64,000 bases of DNA from Phycisphaerae bacterium (GCA_030619925.1 JAUXAL010000007.1:1-64000); one strand, 5' to 3'. Counted from the stretch's first letter, positions 45,109 to 53,543 are shown. The notes: generated by a model from the sequence alone, not told the origin. Program-made: numbers and translations.

Positions 45109-45678
45109 TCAGTCCACAATCGAGACAAACCCTGTAACAGGCTCTACTGTAACTGTCGTGGTTGTTCCGCCTGCCTGCAGGCTGATAACACCGTTGTTCA
45201 AAGGAGTGCCACTGCCGTTATACGGACTTCCGAGATAATCAAATTTAACCTCGCTGGTCGTATCAAAATCAACATCAACGATATCAACCTTATTCAGCCT
45301 GCTGTCGTTACGAAAATCTATAACGTAATCGAACCCCTTTTTCACAGGATGCGGTATTACGGCACCGCCCTGATCTTCTATGCTGTAACTCTCTGTTGTC
45401 TTATCAAACACCACTGAAAATTGTTGTCCTCTGCTGATTGACATACTTTTGGCGTATTCCAGATCTGCCATGATCATATTTGCCGCAGACCGAATTTGCA
45501 CACTGGCCGCAGAAGTCATAATCGGTATCACCATCACTGCCGCTATCGCAATTATCACAACTACAATCAGGATCTCTATTACAGTGAAACCGCCGCTCAT
45601 GCCTCGTAAATGGTATCTGGTATCCCCGCCGAGACACGAATAACGCGACCTTGTCTGCAGATATGCAAAGCCCGGCAT
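45109..45678 (-). CDS. Minor pseudopilin, GspH-like
   Basis: 189 residues from ATG 45678, which has AGGAGG nine bases upstream. The prepilin cleavage site is MSGG/FTVIEILIVVVIIA, giving a leader of about 30 residues instead of the usual 5-10. The late leader (DTRYHLR) is encoded by a 7-bp repeat tract. A later ATG at 45600 would give a normal 4-residue leader but has its AGG only one base away. The C-terminal domain fits GspH (YAKSMSISRGQQFSVVFD). Part of the pseudopilus tip. Confidence 0.8.
   Translation of the reverse strand: MPGFAYLQTRSRYSCLGGDTRYHLRGMSGGFTVIEILIVVVIIAIAAVMVIPIMTSAASVQIRSAANMIMADLEYAKSMSISRGQQFSVVFDKTTESYSIEDQGGAVIPHPVKKGFDYVIDFRNDSRLNKVDIVDVDFDTTSEVKFDYLGSPYNGSGTPLNNGVISLQAGGTTTTVTVEPVTGFVSIVD
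45604..45624. repeat. 7-bp periodic tract in the GspH-like leader (3 units)
   Basis: TCGTAAA, TGGTATC, TGGTATC on the plus strand, just before the possible internal start codon. Confidence 0.5.
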
Positions 45679-46423
45679 TCTAACTGACCTCCTCTCTCTG
45701 TACCTGAACATTATCAACACCCACCTCTGTTCTTTTTTTTCGTCCTCTTGGAGATGCATCTTTACCGACCATCCAACTAGCACGAACAGCCCGTCGCATT
45801 CCTCATATTCTCTGACCTATACGAGCCGGCAGAACCGGTAGGCTGCTCTCGTCGGCCTGGTATCTTTCACGCACAATCTAAGCGATTTCAGTGTTGTATC
45901 CCCGTTCTTCTAAAGTCAAGGTCAACAGAATTGTTATAACCGTCAAAACAATACGACAGGAACTATCGAACTATCCTATCTCTTGTGGGGCTTGGATATG
46001 TAATTTGGTGTTATTAACATATTTTAGATTTTTCTTTTTATTGTATATAAAGGCCGATATTTCATCGCACATAAAGGCCGATAAGCATTAGCCGCTGGTA
46101 TTTAGTACTACAGCGCTGCTTGGTTTTATTCGTAACTGATAACATCTTGCTGTATAAAAAGTTATGTTAATCTTGCAAAATCCTAAATCCTAATATCTAA
46201 ATCCTAAACAAATTCTAAATTCAAATTAGCAAAATTCAAAACAATTTTCCGGCGAGCATAGGCGTTTTTGTTTTGAAAATTAGGATTTTGAACATTCGAT
46301 ATTGTTTAGAATTTAGGATTTCGTGCTTCGGCATTCACCATCCCCAAAGCCTTCGGCCTTGAGGCTGCCACCCAACCGTGGGAATAACAACTTACAGATT
46401 CAAGCTTGACAGACTTGTAGCTT
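45679..46423. other. Intergenic region inside the secretin locus
   Basis: About 745 bases without a gene. Holds a direct repeat ATAAAGGCCGATA (46048 and 46070 regions, ~22 bases apart) and an A/T-rich 7-bp tract at 46180-46228. A promoter for the PilM-to-GspE genes may lie here, but I cannot place it. Confidence 0.5.
46180..46228. repeat. 7-bp periodic tract (7 units)
   Basis: ATCCTAA repeated, passing to CTAAATT-like units, in unbroken 7-bp phase. A relative in inverse sense lies near 46305. Confidence 0.7.
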
Positions 46424-46834
46424 TCAAAAACGTGCATGTGCAGCACTATTATCGGCCTGGAATAAACCACTGTCGGTATCAAGCCTCCAACCTGCTATTC
46501 CGGCCCCTGCCGGTTCGCCATCAAACCGAACCGTGTTAAGGTCATTAAAAGGATTGGTAGGAATCTTCTTAACATATGGACCGTACCGGCCCACTCCTGT
46601 TGTCATAGCGGTTTGAAAACCGGCGAACGAGTCAAAATCACCAAGACATTCTCCGTGCTGAGCACGGTATAAATCAAGCTGAGCACGCATCTCTTGAAGC
46701 CCGTCAATCAGGTCGCAAATCTTGGATTCCGCGCTCGCCTCGGTAAACTTTGGAACAACTCTCATCGCAACTACGCCCAATACGACTGCTATGATTATGA
46801 CCTCAACATAAGATAAGCGAACCCGCTCTCTCAT
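46424..46834 (-). CDS. GspG-like pseudopilin with non-standard cleavage site
   Basis: 136 residues from ATG 46834 (GAGGGGG upstream). Helix RLSYVEVIIIAVVLGVVAMR has Glu in the place of pilin Glu5, but the residue before the expected cut is Arg, not Gly, and Phe1 is Leu. The rest follows the GspG pattern (LQEMRAQLDLYRAQHGE, YGPYVKKIPTNPFN). Paralogue of the next gene upstream. It may stay uncleaved in the membrane (inference). Confidence 0.75.
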   Translation of the reverse strand: MRERVRLSYVEVIIIAVVLGVVAMRVVPKFTEASAESKICDLIDGLQEMRAQLDLYRAQHGECLGDFDSFAGFQTAMTTGVGRYGPYVKKIPTNPFNDLNTVRFDGEPAGAGIAGWRLDTDSGLFQADNSAAHARF

Positions 46835-46957
46835 AAGTCCCCCTCTCGAATAAAAAGGCTGACCTGCTATCGGCAATTGCCTCAGCACAGTCAGCCTTTA
46901 TTTTCAAAGCTATTTAGCCGCATAAATATTCACGGCGTCATTGTCATCATGTTACCA

Positions 46958-47356
46958 TTAGTAGGAATTATCGTAAGGTGCCCAGATCGCCCCGTTTGGA
47001 TCGTAACACCAGCCAACGGTAGCACCTGCGGCAGCAACCACAGCGCTGTTTGTGAAAGGTTCTACAGGAATGACCCTCATATAAGGGCCAAAGTCAGAAC
47101 CAGCGACGGCTCCATTTACGTCAGTCGTGCCTGTCAATTGGTCCACGAAGAGGGCCAGAGTAGGCGGGTCATCATTGTGCTGGATCTTATAAAGTTCAAT
47201 CTGTGCACGCAACATCTGAAGGTTGCTTGCCAAACTTGCATACTTGGCTTCGGTGCTTGCATCCGTAAATTGAGGAATCACGATGGCTGCTAATATACCC
47301 AGGATGACCACCACAATCAAGATTTCCACTAATGTAAAACCACTTTTCGCTTTCAT
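46958..47356 (-). CDS. Major pseudopilin, GspG-like
   Basis: 132 residues. Canonical prepilin start MKAKSG/FTLVEILIVVVILG, then FTDASTEAKYASLASNLQML and LYKIQHNDDPPTL, GPYMRVIPVEPF, ending in a short loop. Classical GspG length. Ribosome site AAAAGGGG. First gene of the secretion locus; an ATCGAT inverted repeat lies ~110 bases upstream (47462-47476). Confidence 0.9.
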   Translation of the reverse strand: MKAKSGFTLVEILIVVVILGILAAIVIPQFTDASTEAKYASLASNLQMLRAQIELYKIQHNDDPPTLALFVDQLTGTTDVNGAVAGSDFGPYMRVIPVEPFTNSAVVAAAGATVGWCYDPNGAIWAPYDNSY

Positions 47357-47848
47357 TTTTTGCCCCTTTTTTCAGAAAAAATTCTATCTCATATCTTGGC
47401 TTGTTAAAACACACAACATCACAACATGACAGTTTTTCCCGCAATTCCGCGTATCAACCTAATCGATATAATCGATACGTTACCTACGCTGCATCTTTAA
47501 TTTCTTATGAACCGTAAATCCCCCCATAAAAGAAACCTCAAAAACAGACCCCCAAAAAAACTGTTTACAAATATTTTAGTCTTGGACTCCCCACGGCCAA
47601 TAAAACCTCAAAATCTTACATCCGCACTTCAGGCCGTTTTTTACAGGGTTTATAATACATGTCCAAGTAAAGTATACGTTGTAAACGCTGCACCGCCAAA
47701 TTTTCAGACGGGAGAACTACAGAAAAAAAAGCAAGACTGCCTCCCATAATATGCGCGTCGAAGTCAAATATCCGCTATGGCGGGATCCGCACCTGTGCCT
47801 GCGCAACCGCAGGTTCAGGCATTAGGCGGGACACACTACAAATATGTC
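47357..47848. other. Intergenic region, no gene seen
   Basis: Contains the ATCGAT-ATA-ATCGAT dyad and a hairpin CCTGCGCAACCGCAGG near 47797-47812. Short frames look like chance. Confidence 0.45.
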
Positions 47849-48184
47849 ATACCAATTGTAATTAATCCTTGCGCCTCATATATTTGAGGCAGCATATGGA
47901 TTCAATAGTCTATTGAGTCAGGTGCCCCATGAACTGCGTCAGATAATCTGCTAAAAACGGTGTAATCAAGTACAATTGGTATGTAACCCAAATTAGTATA
48001 TATAATTGAGTTACATAGCATGGTCCGTTGCGCTTTGGGAAATCTTCTCTATCAGCGGTAATATTGATTGCATTAAATTATTGCGCTTCCCGCATTTGCC
48101 ATAGACGAGTGGCAGCCTCAAGCGCAGCTTGGGGATGGCTTGCTGCCCGCTATGCAGAGCGCAACATTTAATTACAATTGGTAT
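47849..48184. mobile_element. MITE-like element with terminal inverted repeats
   Basis: ATACCAATTGTAATTAAT (47849-47866) is matched by its complement at 48167-48184 (17 of 18). A third, shorter end ACAATTGGTAT lies inside at 47972-47982, suggesting a nested or composite copy. No coding capacity. No clear target duplication. Confidence 0.5.
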
Positions 48185-48515
48185 CATTACGAGTCCGCCA
48201 TAGACGGACGAAGGCAGGCCGGCAACCTCAAAAATGCTCAGCCCCGCGTCTGGAGTGAAATCCGCCACTGGCGGGGGGATTTCCTTTCACCCGCCGATAC
48301 CCCCAAAGAAGCCCAAAAAAGGCCTGAAATTCCAGTCCGCAAAAAACACCAACAAAGCCCCAAAAATGGCCCTCAACACCAAGCAGACCTGATCAGCAAC
48401 AAAATCCTTAGCGGCTCTACCATAGGCGGTTTCTACTTGCCTTAACCACAACGATGTGATATTATTGTATACAGTAGGATTACCTAACCTTTACCTGTTA
48501 GAGTAGGGTTTCGAA

Positions 48516-48845
48516 ATGACGTTAAGCGCCCAAGAAAAATCGGTTCTCAAGAAGTTCAAAACTGGCCTTGAACAGGCTCTTAGCAGCCAGCTAATCGAGT
48601 TGAAACTGTTCGGCTCGAAAGCTCGCGGCGATGACAGGCCTAATTCCGATATGGACGTGCTGGTTATCGTAGCAACTGATGATTGGCATATTCGTGATAA
48701 AGTCTACGATGTTGCGACAGATGTGTTGCTGCAAATGGACGTTTGCATATCGCCGAAGGTTATCAGCAAAACCAAATTCGTCCAACTTTGCAAAGAAGGC
48801 ACCTCTTTTATACACAATGTTAGCAAGGATGCAATCACAGTATGA
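48516..48845 (+). CDS. MNT-type nucleotidyltransferase domain protein
   Basis: 109 residues. Pol-beta-type motif LFGSKARGDDRPNSDMDVLV (GSxxRG...SDxD) with a third Asp in QMDVCIS. Such minimal nucleotidyltransferases act as antitoxins that AMPylate HEPN toxins. The partner gene that should follow is broken (next entry), so this may be an orphan. Confidence 0.8.
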   Translation: MTLSAQEKSVLKKFKTGLEQALSSQLIELKLFGSKARGDDRPNSDMDVLVIVATDDWHIRDKVYDVATDVLLQMDVCISPKVISKTKFVQLCKEGTSFIHNVSKDAITV

Positions 48846-48849
48846 ATAA

Positions 48850-48939
48850 CTTATCAAGATTGAGGAGGATACAGCTCAGAAAAGAGGCGCTGACGCCGAG
48901 GTATTTATCAAGAGAATCGAAAAATATTTGCAGGCTTAA
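48850..48939 (+). pseudogene. Remnant of a HEPN-domain partner gene
   Basis: In a frame with no start codon the translation reads ...KRGADAEVFIKRIEKYLQA then stop, like the last helix of HEPN proteins paired with MNT genes. The rest of the domain is missing: only ~30 codons separate the MNT stop from this stop. A dRS3-like repeat follows 36 bases later. Confidence 0.4.
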
Positions 48940-48974
48940 GAATCGCCTTAAACACGGACTAAACCTTTACTGTC

Positions 48975-48994
48975 ATTCCTGCGAAAGCAGGAAT
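48975..48994. repeat. dRS3-like palindromic repeat, copy 2
   Basis: ATTCCTGCGAAAGCAGGAAT, flanked by TGTC and CCA, identical in core to copy 3 in the pdxB/folP overlap. Confidence 0.75.
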
Positions 48995-49084
48995 CCACTG
49001 CCCATCATTGCAAAGCCTTACAGCTTAATCAACCACAGATACCAACGATTTAATCCTCATTTTTCGAGCGGTGGGATCCAAGTT

Positions 49085-49600
49085 TCACAATTTGTTAATC
49101 TGACTCTCTAACCCCGGATTATTACTAATTATTTGGCGCTTAACATATTCAACATAATCTTCTGGAACGTTATTCTCCCGCAGCCCACACATGATGTGCT
49201 TAACATACACACAACGAGTCTGTATCCCTTTTCTCCTGTCTTTGCCAATATAAGTCCAGACCCCGTTTTTTCTTGAACCATTGGGCAATTTCAGATCAAT
49301 AGTCACTCTCTGGTAGTTCGTGCACTCTCCTTCAATCTCGTCAAGAGATTTCTGGCAACCTGATTTATGTCTATCGATCAAATGCTCCGGAATCTTATAT
49401 AGAACACCCCATATATTTCTTCCTGATCCAGGAACAATATCGGCAGCAGCGCAGCAATTGGTCTTGCTCCAAATGTCAAAAACCAGTTCAAATTTGTTAA
49501 CTGTACATGCAATATCAACACGTTCAGCGCCGTCGTTTAGCCGACAAGGTGAATTAAGCCGTTTAGACCACATATTGGAACCATATTGAAAAACAAGTGA
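49085..49600 (-). CDS. Gamma-glutamylcyclotransferase-like protein
   Basis: 171 residues from the GTG at 49600 (GGAG eight bases upstream). Opens with SLVFQYGSNMWSKRLN, the family's substrate-binding loop; then AAADIVPGSGRNIWGVLYKI and NYQRVTIDL. The family releases 5-oxoproline from gamma-glutamyl groups. Longer starts (GTG 49663) run into the folP fragment and lack support. Substrate uncertain. Confidence 0.75.
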   Translation of the reverse strand, partial: SLVFQYGSNMWSKRLNSPCRLNDGAERVDIACTVNKFELVFDIWSKTNCCAAADIVPGSGRNIWGVLYKIPEHLIDRHKSGCQKSLDEIEGECTNYQRVTIDLKLPNGSRKNGVWTYIGKDRRKGIQTRCVYVKHIMCGLRENNVPEDYVEYVKRQIISNNPGLESQINKL

Positions 49601-49662
49601 CACTATCATAACTCCAAAAATCGATACATAGTAGCCAATGTCAAAACTAATACTAACCGACA

Positions 49663-49752
49663 CTAACTCTTTTCGATAGCCTTCACAACCCTTACTACAT
49701 CAACCATTTCAGCTACATCATGGACGCGGACGATCGAAACGCCGGCCGCAAG
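49663..49752 (-). pseudogene. 3'-end fragment of a second folP (dihydropteroate synthase)
   Basis: Reads AAGVSIVRVHDVAEMVDVV followed by ~10 residues and a stop, matching the C-terminus of the intact folP (VSIVRVHDVAEMVDVV). 23 bases (49697-49719) are identical to 50495-50517. No upstream part of the gene is present; the HepT stop codon lies at once next to it. Confidence 0.75.
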
Positions 49753-49760
49753 TCCAGATG

Positions 49761-50111
49761 TCAACTGGCGCCTTCATCGCCCATTATTCGGGAAATTTTC
49801 TGCCTCAGTTCCGGCAGGTCTTTTTGCAGGATTTGCCATATAATCTCAAGGTCAATGCCGAAATATTCATGAACAATCCGGTGCCGCAGTCCTACGACTT
49901 TATACCATTCTATTTCTGAATATTTTTCTTTGAACTCATCCGGCAGTCGACTTGCGGCTTCTCCTATAATCTCAAGGTTTCTGACAACAGCGTCAACAGA
50001 TTTCTGGTCATCTGAAAAGGCATCAAACGACAGGTTTTTGATATATTGCTCGATTCTGTCAATAGCCTGACGGATGTCATTCAGCAGTAAGTTAATGGAT
50101 CTTTTAGACAT
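49761..50111 (-). CDS. HepT-like HEPN toxin (DUF86)
   Basis: 116 residues, all helical. The catalytic RNase motif RxxxxH is present as GLRHRIVHEYFGID, with the conserved Tyr after His. Earlier ERNLEIIGEAASRLP-type helix is seen as RNLEIIGEAASRLPDEF. In type VII toxin-antitoxin pairs HepT cleaves RNA and is silenced by AMPylation from MntA. Start overlaps the MNT gene by 8 bases. Confidence 0.88.
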   Translation of the reverse strand: MSKRSINLLLNDIRQAIDRIEQYIKNLSFDAFSDDQKSVDAVVRNLEIIGEAASRLPDEFKEKYSEIEWYKVVGLRHRIVHEYFGIDLEIIWQILQKDLPELRQKISRIMGDEGAS

Positions 50112-50394
50112 AAATCAGTTCCGGCTCGATGAATTTGAATGCTTGGGAAGTAACCGCTCGGCTTGAGACGAGGTCAACTGAGGCCTTGAGTGATTTTTCG
50201 AGTCTTTCGGCAAGGGTTACGAATTCCAGGCCTATTGACGGGTCAACCTCGACGAGTATATCCACGTCGCTGTCTTGACGCTGGTCTCCTCTTGCGTACG
50301 ACCCGAATAGAGCCAATTTACGGACCTTAAACTGTTTTTGCAGTTGTGGCTTGTCTTTAGTGAGGATTTTAAGGATTTCTTCTTTTGTTATCAT
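50104..50394 (-). CDS. MntA-like nucleotidyltransferase antitoxin
   Basis: 96 residues with LALFGSYARGDQRQDSDVDI and VDLVSS: GS-x10-D-x-D and a third Asp. Complete MNT fold. Forms a pair with the HepT-like gene. The pair lies between the folP gene and a folP 3' fragment. Confidence 0.88.
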   Translation of the reverse strand: MITKEEILKILTKDKPQLQKQFKVRKLALFGSYARGDQRQDSDVDILVEVDPSIGLEFVTLAERLEKSLKASVDLVSSRAVTSQAFKFIEPELIYV

Positions 50395-50457
50395 AGTATT
50401 TGTATTCCCGGAATTTGCCTGTCATTATATATTCTGCGCCGTGGATAGCCAACGCTT

Positions 50458-51315
50458 TTAGCTTTGAATTTTTAGTTTATTTGCTATCTTTACGACATCA
50501 ACCATTTCAGCTACATCGTGGACTCGGACGATTGAGACTCCTCCAGCAACACACAGGGCAACCGTCGCAGCGGTGCCGAATATCCTCTCGGATGGTTTTT
50601 CTTTGCCGGTTATCTTACCAATAAAGCTTTTCCGACTCGTACCGACGAGCACGCGATAGGGCGAAGCTACAAACTTATCAATGTTTTTCAGAAGCAAAAG
50701 GTTGTGCTCTAACGTCTTGCCAAACCCAATCCCGGGGTCAATAAAAATCATATTTTTTGCAACGCCTAAATCTTCAGCTCGTCTCGCCCTTGACAAGAGA
50801 AACTCCAGAACCTCGCCAACAACATCTTTATACTTCGGCTCAACTTGCATCGTTTCAGGTGTCCCCTGCATGTGCATCAAAACAACCGGTACTTGCCACC
50901 CGGCCGCCAGTTCCGCCATCCGCTCATCGCTCAATGCGGTAATATCGTTTATCATTGCCGCCCCCGCTTCCAGAGCAGCTTCGACAACTTCAAAGCTTTT
51001 GGTATCGACACTGACCGGCACATTTACCTTTTTGCGAAGCGCCTCTATCACCGGTACTACGCGTTTTATCTGCTCTTCGGCCGAAACCGGTGCAGAACCC
51101 GGCCGTGTAGATTCGCCGCCTACGTCTATTATCGCAGCACCATCCAAGGCCATTTGCACACCACGTTCAATAGCCTTGTTCGTATCAAAGAATTGCCCAC
51201 CGTCGCTGAACGAATCCGGCGTGACATTCAAAGCCCCCATCACAACACAGCCTGCGGAAAAATCCAATCGCCCCCTCGGCCATTCAACTATATTCTCGCC
51301 GTCACTTTTTTTCAT
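50458..51315 (-). CDS. folP: Dihydropteroate synthase
   Basis: 285 residues from ATG 51315 (AGG six bases upstream); the ATG at 51336 lies in the dRS3-like repeat with a site too close. Folate pathway: joins p-aminobenzoate and hydroxymethyl-dihydropterin pyrophosphate. Motifs: GALNVTPDSFSDGGQF, IDVGGESTRPGSAPV, NDITAL, DPGIGFGKTLEHNLLLL, GTSRKSFIG, VRVHDVAEM. All normal. Third in a series after amrS and pdxB. Confidence 0.95.
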   Translation of the reverse strand: MKKSDGENIVEWPRGRLDFSAGCVVMGALNVTPDSFSDGGQFFDTNKAIERGVQMALDGAAIIDVGGESTRPGSAPVSAEEQIKRVVPVIEALRKKVNVPVSVDTKSFEVVEAALEAGAAMINDITALSDERMAELAAGWQVPVVLMHMQGTPETMQVEPKYKDVVGEVLEFLLSRARRAEDLGVAKNMIFIDPGIGFGKTLEHNLLLLKNIDKFVASPYRVLVGTSRKSFIGKITGKEKPSERIFGTAATVALCVAGGVSIVRVHDVAEMVDVVKIANKLKIQS

Positions 51316-51332
51316 ACGAAACCTTGATATTG

Positions 51333-52484
51333 TCATTCCTGCGAAAGCAGGAATCCAATACCTTTGAGCTTCCTGGCCAAACTCTCATTTCTATCTTTGA
51401 CGACAACCCTCGTATTCTGAAATTCCCTCCGCACAGGGTAGTTCTTCCGCAGGCCATCAAAAAATTCGCCCCTCTTTTCCATCGGCTTTTCTAAAATCCG
51501 CCGCAGTCTCGCATCATCCTGGTCGATTCTGTAAATCTTCTGCACAGCACCAAATAACGCTTCCTGCTCAGCACCTTTGTTCGAATCTATCTTTAGCTCA
51601 CAGACAGCAGGCTCTGGCAAAAAATCCTCGATGTCAAATTTGACCTCAAGCCCAAAATATTTACACGCCGCTTTATAAATCATAATCATACCTGCAACTT
51701 TCCCGTCCAGCGAATAGCCGGCAATGTGCGGCGTGCCAATATCTACCATTTCCAAAAGTTCCGTATCGATATTTGGCTCGTTTTCCCAGACATCGAGCAC
51801 GACAGCCCTCAATCGCCCCGACTGTATCGCCGTTTTCAAAGCGCCGCTGTCGACCACACCGCCGCGCGAAGCGTTAAAGAACGCACATCCTTCCTTAAGC
51901 GATCTGAAAAATCTCCCGTCAGCCAAATGATACGTTTTATCTAATCCCTCAAACGTCAATGGTGTATGCAGAGTTATAAAATCGCAATCGAAAAGTCCTT
52001 CTATCGGCAGATATTTTGCCTCGCCGGTTTGCCTCTGCAAAGGCGGGTCGTTCAGATAAACGTGCATACCCAAAGCCTCGCACTTTTTAGCCACCCTGCT
52101 TCCGACGTTACCTACGCCTATAATGCCTATCGATTTGTCCTCTAAGTCAAGACCATACCTTTGCCCGATTTCGAGCAGGCCGGCAATCACATATTCAGCC
52201 GCGGAGTTCGCGTTCGAACCCGGCGCCGATGCAAAACCAATATTGTTTCGCGAAAGATATTCAATATCTATATGGTCAAAGCCGATAGTAGCGGTAGCCA
52301 CGAAACGAACCTTACTGCCGGCCAACAACTCAGTACCTACCCGCGTGACACTCCGCACCAACAGCACATCTGCATCGGCGACAGCACTCGGTGTTATCTC
52401 TCTGCCCCCAACAACCTCAACCTCACCAACCGAAGAGAAGCACTCAGCCACAAATGGAATATTCTTATCTGCAACTACCTTCAT
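51333..52484 (-). CDS. pdxB: Erythronate-4-phosphate dehydrogenase
   Basis: 383 residues. D-isomer 2-hydroxyacid dehydrogenase of the DXP-independent-free pyridoxal phosphate route (PdxB branch). VADKNIPFVAE at the N-terminus, Rossmann GIIGVGNVGSRVA, NASRGGVVD, DVWENEPN, and TPHIAGYSLDGK identify PdxB. The last six residues (FLLSQE) and the stop codon are encoded by a dRS3-like palindrome, so the original C-terminus was probably altered. Coupled to amrS (15-base gap). Confidence 0.9.
   Translation of the reverse strand: MKVVADKNIPFVAECFSSVGEVEVVGGREITPSAVADADVLLVRSVTRVGTELLAGSKVRFVATATIGFDHIDIEYLSRNNIGFASAPGSNANSAAEYVIAGLLEIGQRYGLDLEDKSIGIIGVGNVGSRVAKKCEALGMHVYLNDPPLQRQTGEAKYLPIEGLFDCDFITLHTPLTFEGLDKTYHLADGRFFRSLKEGCAFFNASRGGVVDSGALKTAIQSGRLRAVVLDVWENEPNIDTELLEMVDIGTPHIAGYSLDGKVAGMIMIYKAACKYFGLEVKFDIEDFLPEPAVCELKIDSNKGAEQEALFGAVQKIYRIDQDDARLRRILEKPMEKRGEFFDGLRKNYPVRREFQNTRVVVKDRNESLARKLKGIGFLLSQE
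51335..51354. repeat. dRS3-like palindromic repeat, copy 3, in the pdxB 3' end
   Basis: ATTCCTGCGAAAGCAGGAAT; read on the minus strand it gives the pdxB C-terminal codons and most of its stop codon. Confidence 0.8.
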
Positions 52485-52499
52485 AATTGACTTACGGTC

Positions 52500-53543
52500 T
52501 TACGCACTGATTTCAAATCCGGCAATCTCTGTCTCACAATCCGGACAACGGGAATTTTTTATATGATTGGCCAATATTCGATAACCAACACGTTCAATTA
52601 ACATCCTGCCGCACTTATAACAAAAAGTACTCTCGGATTCCGACCCCGGCACATTACCGAAGTAAACATAATGGAGCCCGGCTGCCCTGCCTATATCATA
52701 AGCACGCTCCAGACTGCTAATAGGCGTCGGCACCGAATCTAAATATTTGTATTGCGGATGAAACCGGCTGATATGCCACGGGACATCGGCACCGGCCTTT
52801 GTAACAAGGAAATCAGCCAGTTTCTTCAACTCATCGTCGGAATCGTTTTCGCCCGGCACCAGCAGCGTCGTAATCTCAAGCCAGATATTCGTCTCCTTTG
52901 CGATATAGCCGATTGTATCAAGCACAGCCGGCAATCTTGCCTTGCAAAGCCGCGTGTAATAATCCTCGCTGAATGATTTCAGGTCAACATTTATTCCGTT
53001 GAGCCATTCGCCGGCAAAATCAATCGCTTCGATAGTCATATAACCGTTACTAACAAAAACGTTCGTCAGACCTCTTTCCTTCGCCAAACGCCCGCAATCG
53101 TCGCAAAGCTCCATAAAAACGGTCGGCTCAGTATAGGTATACGCGATACTCTTACACCTGCTGCGAACAGCCCCTTCGACAATTTGCTCCGGCGTTATCG
53201 GCTCTCCGTCGATTCGCCCCCTCTCCAACGCCGCCTGGCTTATCTGCCAGTTCTGGCAAAACTCGCATCGAAAATTACAGCCCATCGTCGCAACGGAAAA
53301 ACTGCGCGTCCCCGGCTGAAAATGAAACAACGGCTTCTTCTCGATAGGGTCGGGATTAGCCGAGCAAACCTTGTCGTAAGTTAGCGAATACAGCACCCCG
53401 TCTATATTCTCGCGAACGCAGCACCGACCTAATTTGCCCACATCAATCAAGCACCGCCAGTTGCACAGCTTACACCGAACCTTCTTGTCCTCTCCCGGCT
53501 CCCAAAGCACCGCCTTCTTAAGATTTTCCTTTGCTGCTGCCAT
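52500..53543 (-). CDS. amrS: AmmeMemoRadiSam-type radical SAM enzyme
   Basis: 347 residues. Radical SAM cluster CNFRCEFC at ~residue 88; earlier Cys-rich part CKLCNWRC and GRCCVREN; then YTYTEPTVF, NGYMTIEA, LKSFSEDYY, SRFHPQYKYLDS, and zinc-type Cys pairs CYKCG and CPDCE near the end. It fits the AmrS group of the MEMO1/AMMECR1-associated system. Substrate not established. No Memo or AMMECR1 gene is in the window. First gene of the amrS-pdxB-folP series. Confidence 0.88.
   Translation of the reverse strand: MAAAKENLKKAVLWEPGEDKKVRCKLCNWRCLIDVGKLGRCCVRENIDGVLYSLTYDKVCSANPDPIEKKPLFHFQPGTRSFSVATMGCNFRCEFCQNWQISQAALERGRIDGEPITPEQIVEGAVRSRCKSIAYTYTEPTVFMELCDDCGRLAKERGLTNVFVSNGYMTIEAIDFAGEWLNGINVDLKSFSEDYYTRLCKARLPAVLDTIGYIAKETNIWLEITTLLVPGENDSDDELKKLADFLVTKAGADVPWHISRFHPQYKYLDSVPTPISSLERAYDIGRAAGLHYVYFGNVPGSESESTFCYKCGRMLIERVGYRILANHIKNSRCPDCETEIAGFEISA

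Noticed and set aside
47430..47480. Sigma54 promoter before the pseudopilin gene
   Set aside because: A TTGC element is present, but there is no GG at the required distance; evidence too weak.
47507..47749. 80-codon plus-strand frame
   Set aside because: Composition is not protein-like, no ribosome site, upstream region of the pseudopilin gene.
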